Assembly (NCBI GenBank): GCA_020724425.1
Contig: DYGY01000005.1
Span: 30,380 to 94,379, forward strand
Length of the DNA: 64,000 nt
DNA from: Thermaerobacter marianensis
Lineage (GTDB): Bacteria > Bacillota > Sulfobacillia > DVGY01
Reading direction: 5' to 3'
The notes beneath the pieces were generated by a model. That model did no database searches and had not been told where the DNA came from. It worked only from the letters and a program-made list of their open reading frames with translations. The position numbers and the translations under genes were made by a program. Positions within the stretch are counted from its first letter, which is position 1; every line of letters begins with the position of its first letter. Below are positions 27,176 through 36,180 of this stretch, piece after piece.

Positions 27176-28318
27176 ATGAAAAAGTTTGCTCTTGTAATGC
27201 TGGTATTAGTTATGGCTTTTGCTGTTACTGCTTGTGGCAGCAAGGATGATGCTGCTGATCCCATTAAGATAGGTGTTCAAGGACCTATCTCGGGTCAGTG
27301 GGCATTAGAGGGAACGGGTTTTGTTAGAGCAGTTACCATGTTAGCTGAAGAGATTAATGCTGATGGTGGTATCAATGGAAGAGAGATACAGATCATCCAG
27401 GGTGATGATAAGGGTGATCCCAAGGAAGCTACTTTGGTTGCACAAAGATTAGTAAATCAGGGTGTAGTGGCAGTGGTTGGTGCTTATAACTCTACAGCTA
27501 CAGAACCAGCTTCTGCTATTTACAATGAAGCTGGAGTTTTGCATGTTACTCCATCTTCTACAGCTACCGGTTTGACAGAAAAGGGCTATGACCAGTTCTT
27601 TAGGACATGTTTCCTTGATGATCGGCAGGGATTGTTTGCAGCAGAGTTCATGACAGGTACTTTAGGAGCAAAGAAGATTGCTTTGATTCATGACAACACC
27701 ACTTATGCCAAGGGGTTGGCTGATTGGACTAAGATTTATCTAGAAGAGCTAGGTGCAGAGGTTGTATTTTTTGATGCGATTGTACCTGGTGAACGTGAGT
27801 TTGGACCTACGCTTACAAGGCTGAAGAATGTTAATCCAGATGCCATTTATTTCACTGGGTATTTCTCTGAAGGTGGTTTGCTATTAAAGCAGGCTAGGGA
27901 TATGGGTATTACTTCTACTTTTGTGGCCGGTAATGCTAATAACAATGCTGACTTTATTGAGATTGCTGGTATACAGAATGCAAAGGGTGCCATTATCACT
28001 ACTGAACCTATTCCAACAGATATTGATTATCCAGAAGCAAGGAAGTTTATAGATGATTACCAAGCCCGTTATGGAGAAATGCCTCCTAGCATCTGGACTT
28101 TGAGTGCTGCTGATGCATTTAGAGTTGTTGTGGAGGCTATTGAGAAGACTCAATCAACGGATAAGGATAAGCTGGCAAATTATCTGCATAATACGATGAA
28201 AGACTTTCCTGGAATTACAGGTCCGATTACCTTTGATGAAAAGGGTGATCGTTTAGGGACAGTTCATAGAGCATATATTGTGAATGAAAAAGGTGAGTTT
28301 GTGCCGTACAGTAATTGA
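27176..28318 (+). CDS. livJ: Branched-chain amino acid ABC transporter substrate-binding lipoprotein
   Basis: Extracytoplasmic binding protein of the LivJ type (type I periplasmic fold). Signal peptide with lipobox VTAC gives the lipidated Cys at residue 20. The mature part opens with PIKIGVQGPISGQWALEGTG and has GAYNSTATEPASAIYNEAGV, both characteristic of LIV-binding proteins. About 380 aa. ATG 27176 follows GAAGGGAGG. It heads livJHMGF; a strong stem-loop separates it from livH. Ligand may be a branched-chain amino acid, another amino acid or an amide. Confidence 0.92.
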   Translation: MKKFALVMLVLVMAFAVTACGSKDDAADPIKIGVQGPISGQWALEGTGFVRAVTMLAEEINADGGINGREIQIIQGDDKGDPKEATLVAQRLVNQGVVAVVGAYNSTATEPASAIYNEAGVLHVTPSSTATGLTEKGYDQFFRTCFLDDRQGLFAAEFMTGTLGAKKIALIHDNTTYAKGLADWTKIYLEELGAEVVFFDAIVPGEREFGPTLTRLKNVNPDAIYFTGYFSEGGLLLKQARDMGITSTFVAGNANNNADFIEIAGIQNAKGAIITTEPIPTDIDYPEARKFIDDYQARYGEMPPSIWTLSAADAFRVVVEAIEKTQSTDKDKLANYLHNTMKDFPGITGPITFDEKGDRLGTVHRAYIVNEKGEFVPYSN

Positions 28319-28325
28319 TTTAGCT

Positions 28326-28357
28326 GGGATAGGAGAGGGTCTTCCCTTTCCTATCCC
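28326..28357 (+). terminator. Intercistronic stem-loop between livJ and livH
   Basis: GGGATAGGA (28326-28334) pairs with TCCTATCCC (28349-28357), and AGGG pairs with CCCT inside around a TCTT loop. It is not followed by a T-run. Such a structure after a binding-protein gene is commonly an mRNA stabiliser or partial terminator that lets livJ be made in excess over the membrane genes (inference). Confidence 0.6.
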
Positions 28358-28387
28358 TTATCCCAGTAAAAGGGGAGATATTGGTTC

Positions 28388-29296
28388 ATGGAGATGTTCT
28401 TTGGGCAGATAATTAATGGGATAACGATTGGTTCGATATATGCTCTGGTTGCCTTGGGTTACACCATGGTTTATGGTGTCTTGCGAATGATTAACTTTGC
28501 TCATGGTGAGTTATTCACTCTTGGTGCCTATATGGCCTTTACCATGATTGTTAGTATGAATTTGGCAGCATATATACCCAATGCTGTTGTTGCTTTGATT
28601 GTGATGGCAGTGATGGTTGCGGGTTTGGTGGCTATTGTGGGGGTTCTGCTTGAGAGGATTGCATATAAACCGTTAAGGCAGTCTGGACGTTTGGCTCCGG
28701 TTATCTCAGCTTTGGGTGCATCCATATTCTTGCAGAACGCCATAATGTTGATCTGGGGAGCAAATTACAAGGTTTTTCCCGAGGGAGTAGTGCCTAGTAT
28801 TACCTGGGAAATTGGGGGAGTATCAATTACTTTGATGAGAGTTCTGATTCTATCTACTTCCTTGACCTTGATGATTGCTCTTTATGTATTGATACAAAGA
28901 ACTCAGGTTGGTACAGCTATTAGAGCCTGTGCCCTTGATCATGATACTGCTAGATTAATGGGTATTGATGTAGATAAGATAATTAGACTGGTTTTTATTA
29001 TTGGTCCGGCTTTAGGTGGAATTGCTGGGATGATGGTTGGTTTATATTACAGACAGATTGGCTTTACTATGGGTTGGCATTATGGTATTAAAGCTTTTAC
29101 AGCGGCTATTTTAGGAGGAATTGGTAATATACCTGGAGCTATGGTAGGTGGCTTGATACTGGGTGTGGCAGAATCTTTAGGAGCAGGCTATATTTCTAAT
29201 GCCTGGAAGGATGCCATAGCTTTTCTAATATTGATACTTATTTTGATTCTCAGACCCACTGGTCTTTTGGGTGAACGTGTTGCTGAGAAGGTATAA
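28388..29296 (+). CDS. livH: Branched-chain amino acid ABC transporter permease LivH
   Basis: First membrane subunit of the importer, about eight helices in 302 aa. NGITIGSIYALVALGYTMVYG at the N-terminus and MINFAHGELFTLGAYM are the LivH signature, and the C-terminal AILGGIGNIPGAMVGGLILG is the EAA-like loop that contacts the ATPases. ATG 28388 lies about a dozen bases after AAGGGGAG. Confidence 0.95.
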   Translation: MEMFFGQIINGITIGSIYALVALGYTMVYGVLRMINFAHGELFTLGAYMAFTMIVSMNLAAYIPNAVVALIVMAVMVAGLVAIVGVLLERIAYKPLRQSGRLAPVISALGASIFLQNAIMLIWGANYKVFPEGVVPSITWEIGGVSITLMRVLILSTSLTLMIALYVLIQRTQVGTAIRACALDHDTARLMGIDVDKIIRLVFIIGPALGGIAGMMVGLYYRQIGFTMGWHYGIKAFTAAILGGIGNIPGAMVGGLILGVAESLGAGYISNAWKDAIAFLILILILILRPTGLLGERVAEKV

Positions 29297-29310
29297 AGGA
29301 GGGGCTCCAG

Positions 29311-30318
29311 GTGAAGCCTTTATGGCATAAGTTAACAGAGATGATAGGTAGGACGCAAAAGGTCTGGTATGTGGCACTCCTAATTCTTGTGCTTGTTTTC
29401 CCTGGGATGACAACATCATACTGGACTGATGTTGCCTTCTTTTTTGGGTTGTATATTCTTCTGGGGTTGAGTTTGAACATTATTGTAGGTTATGCCGGGT
29501 TGTTTAATCTTGGGCATGCAGCCTTTTATGCCGTTGGTGCTTATACTACTGCTATTTTAAATACGGTGCTTGGTATTCCTGTTTTGTATCTATTACCGAT
29601 AAGTGCTCTGGCGGCAGCTTTTTTTGCTTATTTAATTACAAAACCAATCTTGCATCTTCGCGGTGACTATCTGGCGATTGTGACCATTGGTTTTGCTGAG
29701 ATTGTTAGGATATCTTTGATTAACAATATTGGTGGCCTTACCGGTGGACCTAATGGGCTATTGGGTATTAGCAGACCTGAGTTGTTTGGTATGCGTCTAT
29801 ATACACCTACCCACTTCTACTATCTGGTCTGGTTTTTGGTTATCATGGTGATTCTGGCAATGGTTAGGTTAGAGGATTCCCGTTTGGGTCGGGCCTGGAA
29901 TTATGTAAGAGAGGATGAACTGGCTGCTGAGGCTATGGGGATTGATGCAACAAGAACCAAGATGTTAGCTTTTGTGGTAGGGTCAGCTCTGGCGGGAGTC
30001 GCGGGTAATATTTATGCTGCTAAGATGACTATGATTGCACCGGAGAGTTTTGGTTTCTGGGAATCGGTAGTGATCTTTTCAATAGTTATTCTTGGGGGAA
30101 TGGGATCTATACCCGGGGTAGTTGTAGGGGCTTTTGGTATGGTTGTATGGCCTGAGATTTTTAGGGGTTTTGCTGAGGCAAGAATGTTGATATTTGGTGC
30201 TGCTATGGTTTTGATGATGCTATTTAGACCACAGGGGTTATGGCCAAGCCCTAGAGCGAGAAGAGCTATGGAGAGTCAGAAGAAATCAAGGCCTTCTGCT
30301 AAGGCTGGTACTGCGTGA
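29311..30318 (+). CDS. livM: Branched-chain amino acid ABC transporter permease LivM
   Basis: Second membrane subunit. [20 protein letters not shown] (about 55-75) and [19 protein letters not shown] are LivM hallmarks; [17 protein letters not shown] is the ATPase-contact loop. 335 aa with a basic C-terminal tail ([19 protein letters not shown]). GTG start at 29311 follows AAAGGAGGGG. 17 bases before livG. Confidence 0.95.
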   Translation: MKPLWHKLTEMIGRTQKVWYVALLILVLVFPGMTTSYWTDVAFFFGLYILLGLSLNIIVGYAGLFNLGHAAFYAVGAYTTAILNTVLGIPVLYLLPISALAAAFFAYLITKPILHLRGDYLAIVTIGFAEIVRISLINNIGGLTGGPNGLLGISRPELFGMRLYTPTHFYYLVWFLVIMVILAMVRLEDSRLGRAWNYVREDELAAEAMGIDATRTKMLAFVVGSALAGVAGNIYAAKMTMIAPESFGFWESVVIFSIVILGGMGSIPGVVVGAFGMVVWPEIFRGFAEARMLIFGAAMVLMMLFRPQGLWPSPRARRAMESQKKSRPSAKAGTA

Positions 30319-30334
30319 GGGAGAAGGTGGTAAT

Positions 30335-31117
30335 GTGACATTACTCCAAGTACGGGATTTGAGTAAGAGTTTTGGTGGACTCAGGGCTGTAAATGATGTG
30401 AGTTTTGAAATCAACAAGGGAGAAATTCTTGGTTTGATTGGACCTAATGGTGCTGGTAAGACGACGGTATTTAACCTGATTACCGGAATCTATCGGCCTG
30501 ATACGGGTCAGGTGATGCTTGCTAGTGATAACCTGGTAGGTTTGCGTCCTAATGCCATAACTAAAAAGGGTATAGCCCGTACCTTTCAGACTTTAAGGTT
30601 GTTTCCTAATATGACTGTCTGGGAGAATGTTATGGCGGGAAGACATGTTAGGACACGGGCTGGTTTCTGGTTAGGGGTATTTAAGTTTAAGAGTGAACGG
30701 GAAGAGGAAAAACATATCAGGGAGACAAGTATTGAATATTTGAAACTAGTGGGTTTGGAGCATCTAAAGGATGAGTTAGCTAAGAGTCTTCCCTATGGTG
30801 ATCAACGTAAGCTAGAGATTGCTAGGGCTTTAGCAACAGAACCAAAGCTTGTTATCCTAGATGAACCTGCCGGGGGATTAAATGATCAGGAGAGCTGGGA
30901 ATTAGTTGAGTTAATGCGAAAGGTACGGGATATGGGAGTTACTATCCTGTTAATTGAACATGATATGGAAGTTGTTATGAATATATCTGACCGGATAGTG
31001 GTTTTAGATAATGGAGAAAAGATTGCTGAAGGTACTCCTGAAGCTATTCAGCAAGACTCACGGGTTATTGAAGCCTATCTTGGAAAAGAAGAGGAAGAGA
31101 GCTCATGGCATTTCTAA
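30335..31117 (+). CDS. livG: Branched-chain amino acid ABC transporter ATP-binding protein LivG
   Basis: ATPase subunit. Walker [10 protein letters not shown] (about 37), signature-region [15 protein letters not shown] as in LivG (degenerate from LSGGQ), Walker [12 protein letters not shown] and switch His in IEHDMEVVM. 260 aa with the family's extra C-terminal segment. GTG start. It overlaps livF by 13 bases. Confidence 0.95.
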   Translation: MTLLQVRDLSKSFGGLRAVNDVSFEINKGEILGLIGPNGAGKTTVFNLITGIYRPDTGQVMLASDNLVGLRPNAITKKGIARTFQTLRLFPNMTVWENVMAGRHVRTRAGFWLGVFKFKSEREEEKHIRETSIEYLKLVGLEHLKDELAKSLPYGDQRKLEIARALATEPKLVILDEPAGGLNDQESWELVELMRKVRDMGVTILLIEHDMEVVMNISDRIVVLDNGEKIAEGTPEAIQQDSRVIEAYLGKEEEESSWHF

Positions 31118-31821
31118 GACTAGAGAATCTAGAGATTTTTTATGGCAGTGTACAGGCCTTGAAAGGTATCTCCTTGACAGTCAATGAAGGAGAGGTTGTT
31201 GCACTGCTTGGAGCCAATGGAGCCGGGAAAACAACCACATTAAGAGCTATTTCTGGCCTTGTTGGTATAGAGCGGGGAGAGATTCATTTTGATGGTGAGC
31301 TTTTGAATAGTGTACCTGCTCATGAAATTGTGGGTAGAGGGATTGCTCATGCCCCTGAAGGGAGGAAAATCTTTTCGACGTTAACCGTAGAAGAGAATCT
31401 GAATCTAGGTGGGTATTCTAGGGGGAAAGATAAAGAGGGTCTGGCTAGAACTAAGAAGTATGTGTTTGAGCTATTCCCTAGGTTATCTGAAAGAAAGCAT
31501 CAGCTGGCAGGAACTCTTTCTGGTGGAGAACAACAGATGTTAGCTATTAGTAGGGCTTTAATGGCTAAACCAAGAATGCTTTTACTTGATGAGCCATCTT
31601 TGGGTCTTGCACCATTGCTTGTCCAGAATATCTTTGCTACTATTAAAGAGATAAATGAGGAAGGTATGACTATCTTGCTTGTGGAGCAAAATGCAAAGGT
31701 GGCACTCAAAACAGCGCATAGAGGTTATGTGTTAGAAACAGGAAAGATTGTTCTAGAAGGAACAGCACAAGACCTGATAGCTGATGAAAGAGTACGGAAG
31801 GCATATCTAGGGGAAAAATAG
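31105..31821 (+). CDS. livF: Branched-chain amino acid ABC transporter ATP-binding protein LivF
   Basis: Second ATPase subunit. Walker A GANGAGKTT, signature LSGGEQQMLAISRAL, Walker B LLLDEPSLGLAP and VEQNAKVAL (LivF has Gln in place of the switch His) are all present. 238 aa. Its start lies inside the end of livG. A terminator follows 22 bases after the stop. Confidence 0.95.
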   Translation: MAFLRLENLEIFYGSVQALKGISLTVNEGEVVALLGANGAGKTTTLRAISGLVGIERGEIHFDGELLNSVPAHEIVGRGIAHAPEGRKIFSTLTVEENLNLGGYSRGKDKEGLARTKKYVFELFPRLSERKHQLAGTLSGGEQQMLAISRALMAKPRMLLLDEPSLGLAPLLVQNIFATIKEINEEGMTILLVEQNAKVALKTAHRGYVLETGKIVLEGTAQDLIADERVRKAYLGEK

Positions 31822-31843
31822 GGATAGAGCTAACCATACTGAG

Positions 31844-31872
31844 AGAGCCACGGTAGTGTGTGGCTCTTATTT
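31844..31872 (+). terminator. Terminator of the liv operon
   Basis: AGAGCCAC (31844-31851) pairs perfectly with GTGGCTCT (31860-31867) around an eight-base loop, followed by TATTT. Moderately strong end for livJHMGF, placed just before the ribosome binding site of the next gene. Confidence 0.65.
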
Positions 31873-31890
31873 ATGTTAGAGGAGTGGTTA

Positions 31891-32706
31891 ATGATGGCGC
31901 AGGTGAAAAGGGGGGGTATTCCCTTACCAAAGGAACATGGTGGTTGGGGAATGTTCATTCCAGCATTGGTTTTGGGAGGGATTCTAGCAGGAACCATTAA
32001 TGTGCCTTTACTCATGTTTTATGGAGCAGCACTTGCTTTCTATATTTTTAGAGAACCATTGTTTCTTTTACAGAAGACAAGTGATCCACAAAGGAAAAAG
32101 GAACTGGTGTGGTGGTCTATCTTTTTTGCTTTAATAGGTATCATCTTTACTATTGGCTTGTTGTATGCCTTTGAGCGCTGGATTTTGCTCTGGATAGGGA
32201 TCATTACAAGTATAGTATTGCTCTGGGATAATCAACTAAGAAAAAACCGGAAGGAACGCAGTGTCTTTGGAGAGATTCTTGGCATTATCCAGATTTCCTT
32301 AGCAGCACCAACTAGCTATTATGCGGCTTTGGGTGCTTTAGGGGATGTTAGTGTTGCTTTTTATACCTGGATACTCTTGGTCTTGTTTTATCTCACCAGT
32401 ATTCCTTATGTTAAGTTAAAGGTGCAACAACAGATTCATAAGCCCAAGACTTTTGCTGAGAAGGCAAGATTGGGTAGAAATAGCTTGTTAGTGCAGGTAC
32501 TGGCCTTAGGTGTTGCCATTACTCTGTTCTTTTTGGGTCTTGTGCCTTTAGCAGGTATTTTGGCGTTGTTGCCTAATGCTATTAAGGCATGGATTGGTGT
32601 GTTCAATGTACCTAGTAGGGTTAACTTAAAGAAGGTTGGCTTTACTGAGCTTTATATGTCTTCTGCTTTTGCTTTGATTCTTGGCTTAGGATACTGGCTA
32701 CTTTAA
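31891..32706 (+). CDS. YwiC-like integral membrane protein
   Basis: Multi-pass membrane protein of about 271 aa with some eight helices. The N-terminal segment LPKEHGGWGMFIPALVLGG matches the YwiC-like family, whose conserved start is PKxHGxW. Function of the family is unknown; the B. subtilis member lies near nitrate respiration genes. ATG 31891 is chosen because AGAGGAG lies six bases upstream; the reading frame could extend to a GTG at 31858 within the terminator stem, which is unlikely. Confidence 0.75.
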   Translation: MMAQVKRGGIPLPKEHGGWGMFIPALVLGGILAGTINVPLLMFYGAALAFYIFREPLFLLQKTSDPQRKKELVWWSIFFALIGIIFTIGLLYAFERWILLWIGIITSIVLLWDNQLRKNRKERSVFGEILGIIQISLAAPTSYYAALGALGDVSVAFYTWILLVLFYLTSIPYVKLKVQQQIHKPKTFAEKARLGRNSLLVQVLALGVAITLFFLGLVPLAGILALLPNAIKAWIGVFNVPSRVNLKKVGFTELYMSSAFALILGLGYWLL

Positions 32707-32710
32707 TTTT

Positions 32711-32741
32711 TTGCTTGCGCTATATTCTTGATAGTATAACG
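32711..32741 (+). promoter_or_regulatory. Putative tup promoter with ModE-like dyad
   Basis: A weak promoter is visible as TTGCTT (32711-32716), an 18-base spacer and TATAAC (32735-32740). Overlapping it is an imperfect dyad, CGCTATATT (32718-32726) and AGTATAACG (32733-32741), with seven of nine Watson-Crick pairs across a six-base centre. The arms recall the CGxTATA...TATAxCG half-sites of ModE-type molybdate/tungstate regulators. It lies 11 bases upstream of tupA. Confidence 0.35.
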
Positions 32742-32752
32742 GGGAGGACATA

Positions 32753-33568
32753 ATGAAGAAGTTTCTGGTAGGCATAATTGTTGTTCTGGCTTTAGCTTTC
32801 TTGATATCAGGAGATAATGAAAGTGACATTTTAGTTCTGGCTACAACCACTAGTGTTCAGGATAGTGGTTTGCTAGATGTGATTGTGCCATTGTATGAAA
32901 CAGAGACCGGGATTACCGTTAAGTATATTGCGGTAGGCAGTGGACAGGCCTTAGAGTTAGCCAGAAGGGGAGAAGTGGATGCTTTGCTAGTTCATGACCC
33001 TAAAGGTGAAGAAGAACTAGCAAAGGAGGGTTATGTTGTTAACAGGCAGAGATTGATGCATAACTCGATGGTTATAGTGGGGCCTAGTGAGGATCCTGCC
33101 GGTGTTAAAGAAGCAGAATCAGCTATTGAGGCTTTTATGAGGATTTATGAGACAGAATCGTTGTTTGTTTCTCGGGGAGATGATTCAGGTACTCATCGTT
33201 TAGAGGTATCTATCTGGCAGGCTAGCTCTATTACACCAGAAGAGAATTATCTTTCCGTTGGCAGTGGCATGGGAGCAACTCTAACTATAGCTGGGCAGAA
33301 AAATGCTTATGCTTTGACTGACAAGGCAACATATCTCTGGTTAAAGGATAGTCTCTCTTTAGTTATTTTACATGAGGGTTCAGAAGAACTGCTTAATATC
33401 TATCATGTGATGCAGGTAAATCCTGAGAGGTTTGAGCTGGTTAACGATGAAGCAGGGAAAGGCTTTGTGGAGTTCATGCTGAGTGCAGAGATCCAAGAGC
33501 TAATTGGTACCTTTGGAGTTGATTTGGTGGGGGAACCACTTTTTTACCCTGCTGCAGGGGGGAGATAG
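32753..33568 (+). CDS. tupA: Tungstate-type ABC transporter substrate-binding protein
   Basis: Extracytoplasmic oxyanion-binding protein. LATTTSVQDSGLLDVIVPLY near residue 30 is the TupA signature (TTTSxxDSGLLD) that separates it from ModA, and SRGDDSGTHRLE is a second conserved anion-contact region. 271 aa. The N-terminus is a hydrophobic segment (residues 5-19) but has no lipobox cysteine: the site reads LISGDN, so it is either secreted by signal peptidase I or anchored by an uncleaved helix. Followed 3 bases later by tupB. Tungstate is preferred by the family; molybdate remains possible. Confidence 0.9.
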   Translation: MKKFLVGIIVVLALAFLISGDNESDILVLATTTSVQDSGLLDVIVPLYETETGITVKYIAVGSGQALELARRGEVDALLVHDPKGEEELAKEGYVVNRQRLMHNSMVIVGPSEDPAGVKEAESAIEAFMRIYETESLFVSRGDDSGTHRLEVSIWQASSITPEENYLSVGSGMGATLTIAGQKNAYALTDKATYLWLKDSLSLVILHEGSEELLNIYHVMQVNPERFELVNDEAGKGFVEFMLSAEIQELIGTFGVDLVGEPLFYPAAGGR

Positions 33569-33571
33569 GGT

Positions 33572-34267
33572 GTGTTAAGTGCTGGTTTAAAGGGTGCCTG
33601 GGAGATGCTTGTTAGTGGTGATCCAGTCCTTTATGAGATTATCTTTCTGACCTTGAAGGTTTCTTCTCTAGCGACAATGATTGCTCTTTTGATTGGTCTA
33701 CCTTTGGGTGTTTATCTGGGGCTTAGGAGTTTTCCGGGGAGAAAATTTGTGGTTAGTGTGGTTAATACGCTGATGGGTTTGCCACCGGTTGTGGCAGGGT
33801 TGATTGTCTGGATGGCTTTATCAAGGTATGGTCCTTTAGGTTTTTTAGAGATTATATATACTCCGACAGCTATTGTGATTGCTCAGGTCATTATTGCCAC
33901 TCCTGTGGTTACTGGTCTAACCTTAGCAGCTATTCAACAGATTGATGTGCGTTTTCAGGAACAGATTAGGGCTTTAGGGGCCAATCAGTTACAGTTTCTT
34001 TGGGTACTAGTTAAGGAAGCAAGGTATTCACTTTTAGCAGCCGTTATTGCTGGGTTTGGAGCAGCTATTTCTGAGGTTGGCGCAGCAATGATGGTTGGTG
34101 GTAATATTTTTGGTCAGACTAGAGTCCTGACAACGGCTGTTGTTCTTGAGGTATCTAGAGGGAATTATGAGGTTGCTCTAGCTCTTAGTTTTGTTCTCGT
34201 CTTTATAACCTATTTAATAACGGCAGCTCTGACTAGCTTACAACAGAAGCAATATAAGTGGTCTTGA
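33572..34267 (+). CDS. tupB: Tungstate-type ABC transporter permease
   Basis: Membrane subunit, about five or six helices in 231 aa. ALGANQLQFLWVLVKEARYSLLAAVIAGFG is the EAA loop region, and VNTLMGLPPVVAGLIVWM is typical of TupB. GTG start with AGGGGGGAGATAGG upstream. It forms an operon with tupA and tupC. Confidence 0.92.
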   Translation: MLSAGLKGAWEMLVSGDPVLYEIIFLTLKVSSLATMIALLIGLPLGVYLGLRSFPGRKFVVSVVNTLMGLPPVVAGLIVWMALSRYGPLGFLEIIYTPTAIVIAQVIIATPVVTGLTLAAIQQIDVRFQEQIRALGANQLQFLWVLVKEARYSLLAAVIAGFGAAISEVGAAMMVGGNIFGQTRVLTTAVVLEVSRGNYEVALALSFVLVFITYLITAALTSLQQKQYKWS

Positions 34268-34277
34268 GGTGGAGAGT

Positions 34278-35321
34278 ATGACTGATTATGTTATGATAGC
34301 TGATAGTCTAAGATTTCAGCGGGGTAATAGATTGATTCTAGATGTTGGCTCTTTGAAAATACAAAGGGGCAAGGTATCAGCCATTATTGGCCCTAATGGA
34401 GCAGGTAAGAGTACTCTAATCAGAATCCTTAATCTCCTTCAGAAACCAGATGCAGGCTCTGTTAGTATGTTTGAGGATTCCCATACTGAACTAGAGAAGA
34501 GACGAAGAATGGCACTTGTTATGCAGAATGCCTATCTTGTTAACGGCACTGTCAGAGACAATGTGGCCATGGGATTAAGGTTTAGGGGTATTGGGGAAGT
34601 AGATAGGAGGGTATCTATTTGGTTAGAGCGTTTGGGGATAGCTAGTTTAGCTCATAGGCAGGCAAGAAGCCTTTCTGGAGGAGAGGCTCAGAGAGTCAAT
34701 CTGGCTAGGGCCCTAGCTATTGAGCCAGAGGTGTTGTTTTTGGATGAACCTTTTGCTGCTCTAGATAGAGAGTCAAAGAGTATTTTGATTAAAGAACTGA
34801 GGGATATCCTTAAGGAGACAGAGCAAACGGCGGTATTTGTTTCCCATGACTTCACAGAGGTCCTGTATCTGGCTGATTGGGTTTATGCTTTACAGGATGG
34901 CAGAATTACTCAGGAAGGTACTCCAGAGGATGTTCTAGTCTATCCAGAGAGGGTAGACTTAGCCAAGTTTGTCGGTATTGAGAATCTCTTACCGGGTAGG
35001 GTTATCTCTGTTACAGATAGGGTTTCTTGGAAGAGTGATAGTGGTATGGTCTTTCAGTTACCATATCGAGAGGTTAAAGAGGGAGAATATTATCTTGCTC
35101 TTAGACCGGAAACTGGAAGAATTGGCTCTCAGGAGGGTTTTAGTGTTTCTGGGAAGGTTATCGATATGACTCCAGAGGGTTTTAATCTGGGGATCCTTGT
35201 CCATGTGGATAATATGGTATTTAAAGTATTGACCCAACCCAATTTTGCTTATCAGCAATTAATGGGTCAGGTCATTGATATCTGTTGGGATGAGCGTTTT
35301 ATTCATCTAATTGAGGTCTAG
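34278..35321 (+). CDS. tupC: Tungstate-type ABC transporter ATP-binding protein
   Basis: ATPase of the importer. Walker A GPNGAGKST (about 41), signature LSGGEAQRVNLARAL, Walker B VLFLDEPFAALD and switch His in FVSHDF. Residues after about 230 form a TOBE-like regulatory domain (ENLLPGRVISV ... LALRPE), as in molybdate/tungstate ATPases. ATG 34278 follows GAGGTGGAG; an in-frame GTG at 34269 lies within that site. Its last 23 bases overlap the convergent psuK. Confidence 0.92.
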   Translation: MTDYVMIADSLRFQRGNRLILDVGSLKIQRGKVSAIIGPNGAGKSTLIRILNLLQKPDAGSVSMFEDSHTELEKRRRMALVMQNAYLVNGTVRDNVAMGLRFRGIGEVDRRVSIWLERLGIASLAHRQARSLSGGEAQRVNLARALAIEPEVLFLDEPFAALDRESKSILIKELRDILKETEQTAVFVSHDFTEVLYLADWVYALQDGRITQEGTPEDVLVYPERVDLAKFVGIENLLPGRVISVTDRVSWKSDSGMVFQLPYREVKEGEYYLALRPETGRIGSQEGFSVSGKVIDMTPEGFNLGILVHVDNMVFKVLTQPNFAYQQLMGQVIDICWDERFIHLIEV

Positions 35322-36180
35322 CTCCATATTTTGCTACTACTCTTGCTGCTACTTTGTTAGCTGTTTTAGCTGCTGTACTAAGGCTTTTACCTTGATAGAT
35401 GGAGGCAAGAAAGGCTCCACAGAAGGAATCACCGGCACCGGTTGTATCTATTGCCTCTACCGCTTCACCGGGGATGGGTATTAGTTCTTTTGGGGTACCG
35501 ATTAGAGCTCCCCCACTACCGAGTTTAAGTATTACATTTTCATAGTATTGGAGCAGGAACCTGACTATTTTCTCAGGTTCTTTTTCTTTAGCTAGATGAC
35601 TTCCTTCAGCATAGTTAGGGAAGAAGTATGTTATACCCCGGGTGAGGTTGAGGAATTCCTGTAATCCAGGGTATTCTTCTATGAGTAGGTGGGCTGAAGG
35701 GTCTAAAGAGATAGTTAGTTCATTCTTTCTGGCGATGTCTATCATCTTCATGGTTGTTTCTAGTTGCTCTGGTGCTGTGAAGCTATATCCTGTTATGTGA
35801 ACATGGGTTATTCCCTCTAAGAGTTCAGTTGTGATGGCGGATAAGGGCAGAAAAATGTTAGCCCCACGGTCGGGAATCATTGATCTTTCTCCATCAGGGC
35901 TGATAAATACAGCTACAGCACCTGTAGGGTACTTAGATACAATGACTCTTGCATCTATGTTTTCTTTAAGGAGGTCATCTTTAAGGAATTGACCTATGGG
36001 GTCATCTCCTATCATGCCAAGAAAGCGTGTGGGTGTACCCATGCGGCTTAACCAGACTGCCTGATTGGCAGCAGAGCCACCGGGGTAGAAGTTCACCCTA
36101 CCTTTAGAATCTGTACCATGGGATATTTTAGCCCCAGTTATTATGACATCTACGGCAATATCACCATAAACTAGAAACAT
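35299..36180 (-). CDS. psuK: PfkB-family kinase, probable pseudouridine kinase
   Basis: Ribokinase-type sugar kinase. The N-terminal NFYPGGSAANQAVWLSRMG and the C-terminal DTTGAGDSFCGAFLASIYQG (catalytic Asp and anion hole) are the two PfkB signatures. 293 aa. It starts directly after the stop of psuG with the ribosome binding site AAGGAG inside the psuG end, so the pair is translationally coupled. In other bacteria such a kinase next to psuG phosphorylates pseudouridine at 5'; the pairing supports that role here. Confidence 0.85.
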   Translation of the reverse strand: MFLVYGDIAVDVIITGAKISHGTDSKGRVNFYPGGSAANQAVWLSRMGTPTRFLGMIGDDPIGQFLKDDLLKENIDARVIVSKYPTGAVAVFISPDGERSMIPDRGANIFLPLSAITTELLEGITHVHITGYSFTAPEQLETTMKMIDIARKNELTISLDPSAHLLIEEYPGLQEFLNLTRGITYFFPNYAEGSHLAKEKEPEKIVRFLLQYYENVILKLGSGGALIGTPKELIPIPGEAVEAIDTTGAGDSFCGAFLASIYQGKSLSTAAKTANKVAARVVAKYGARPQLDE

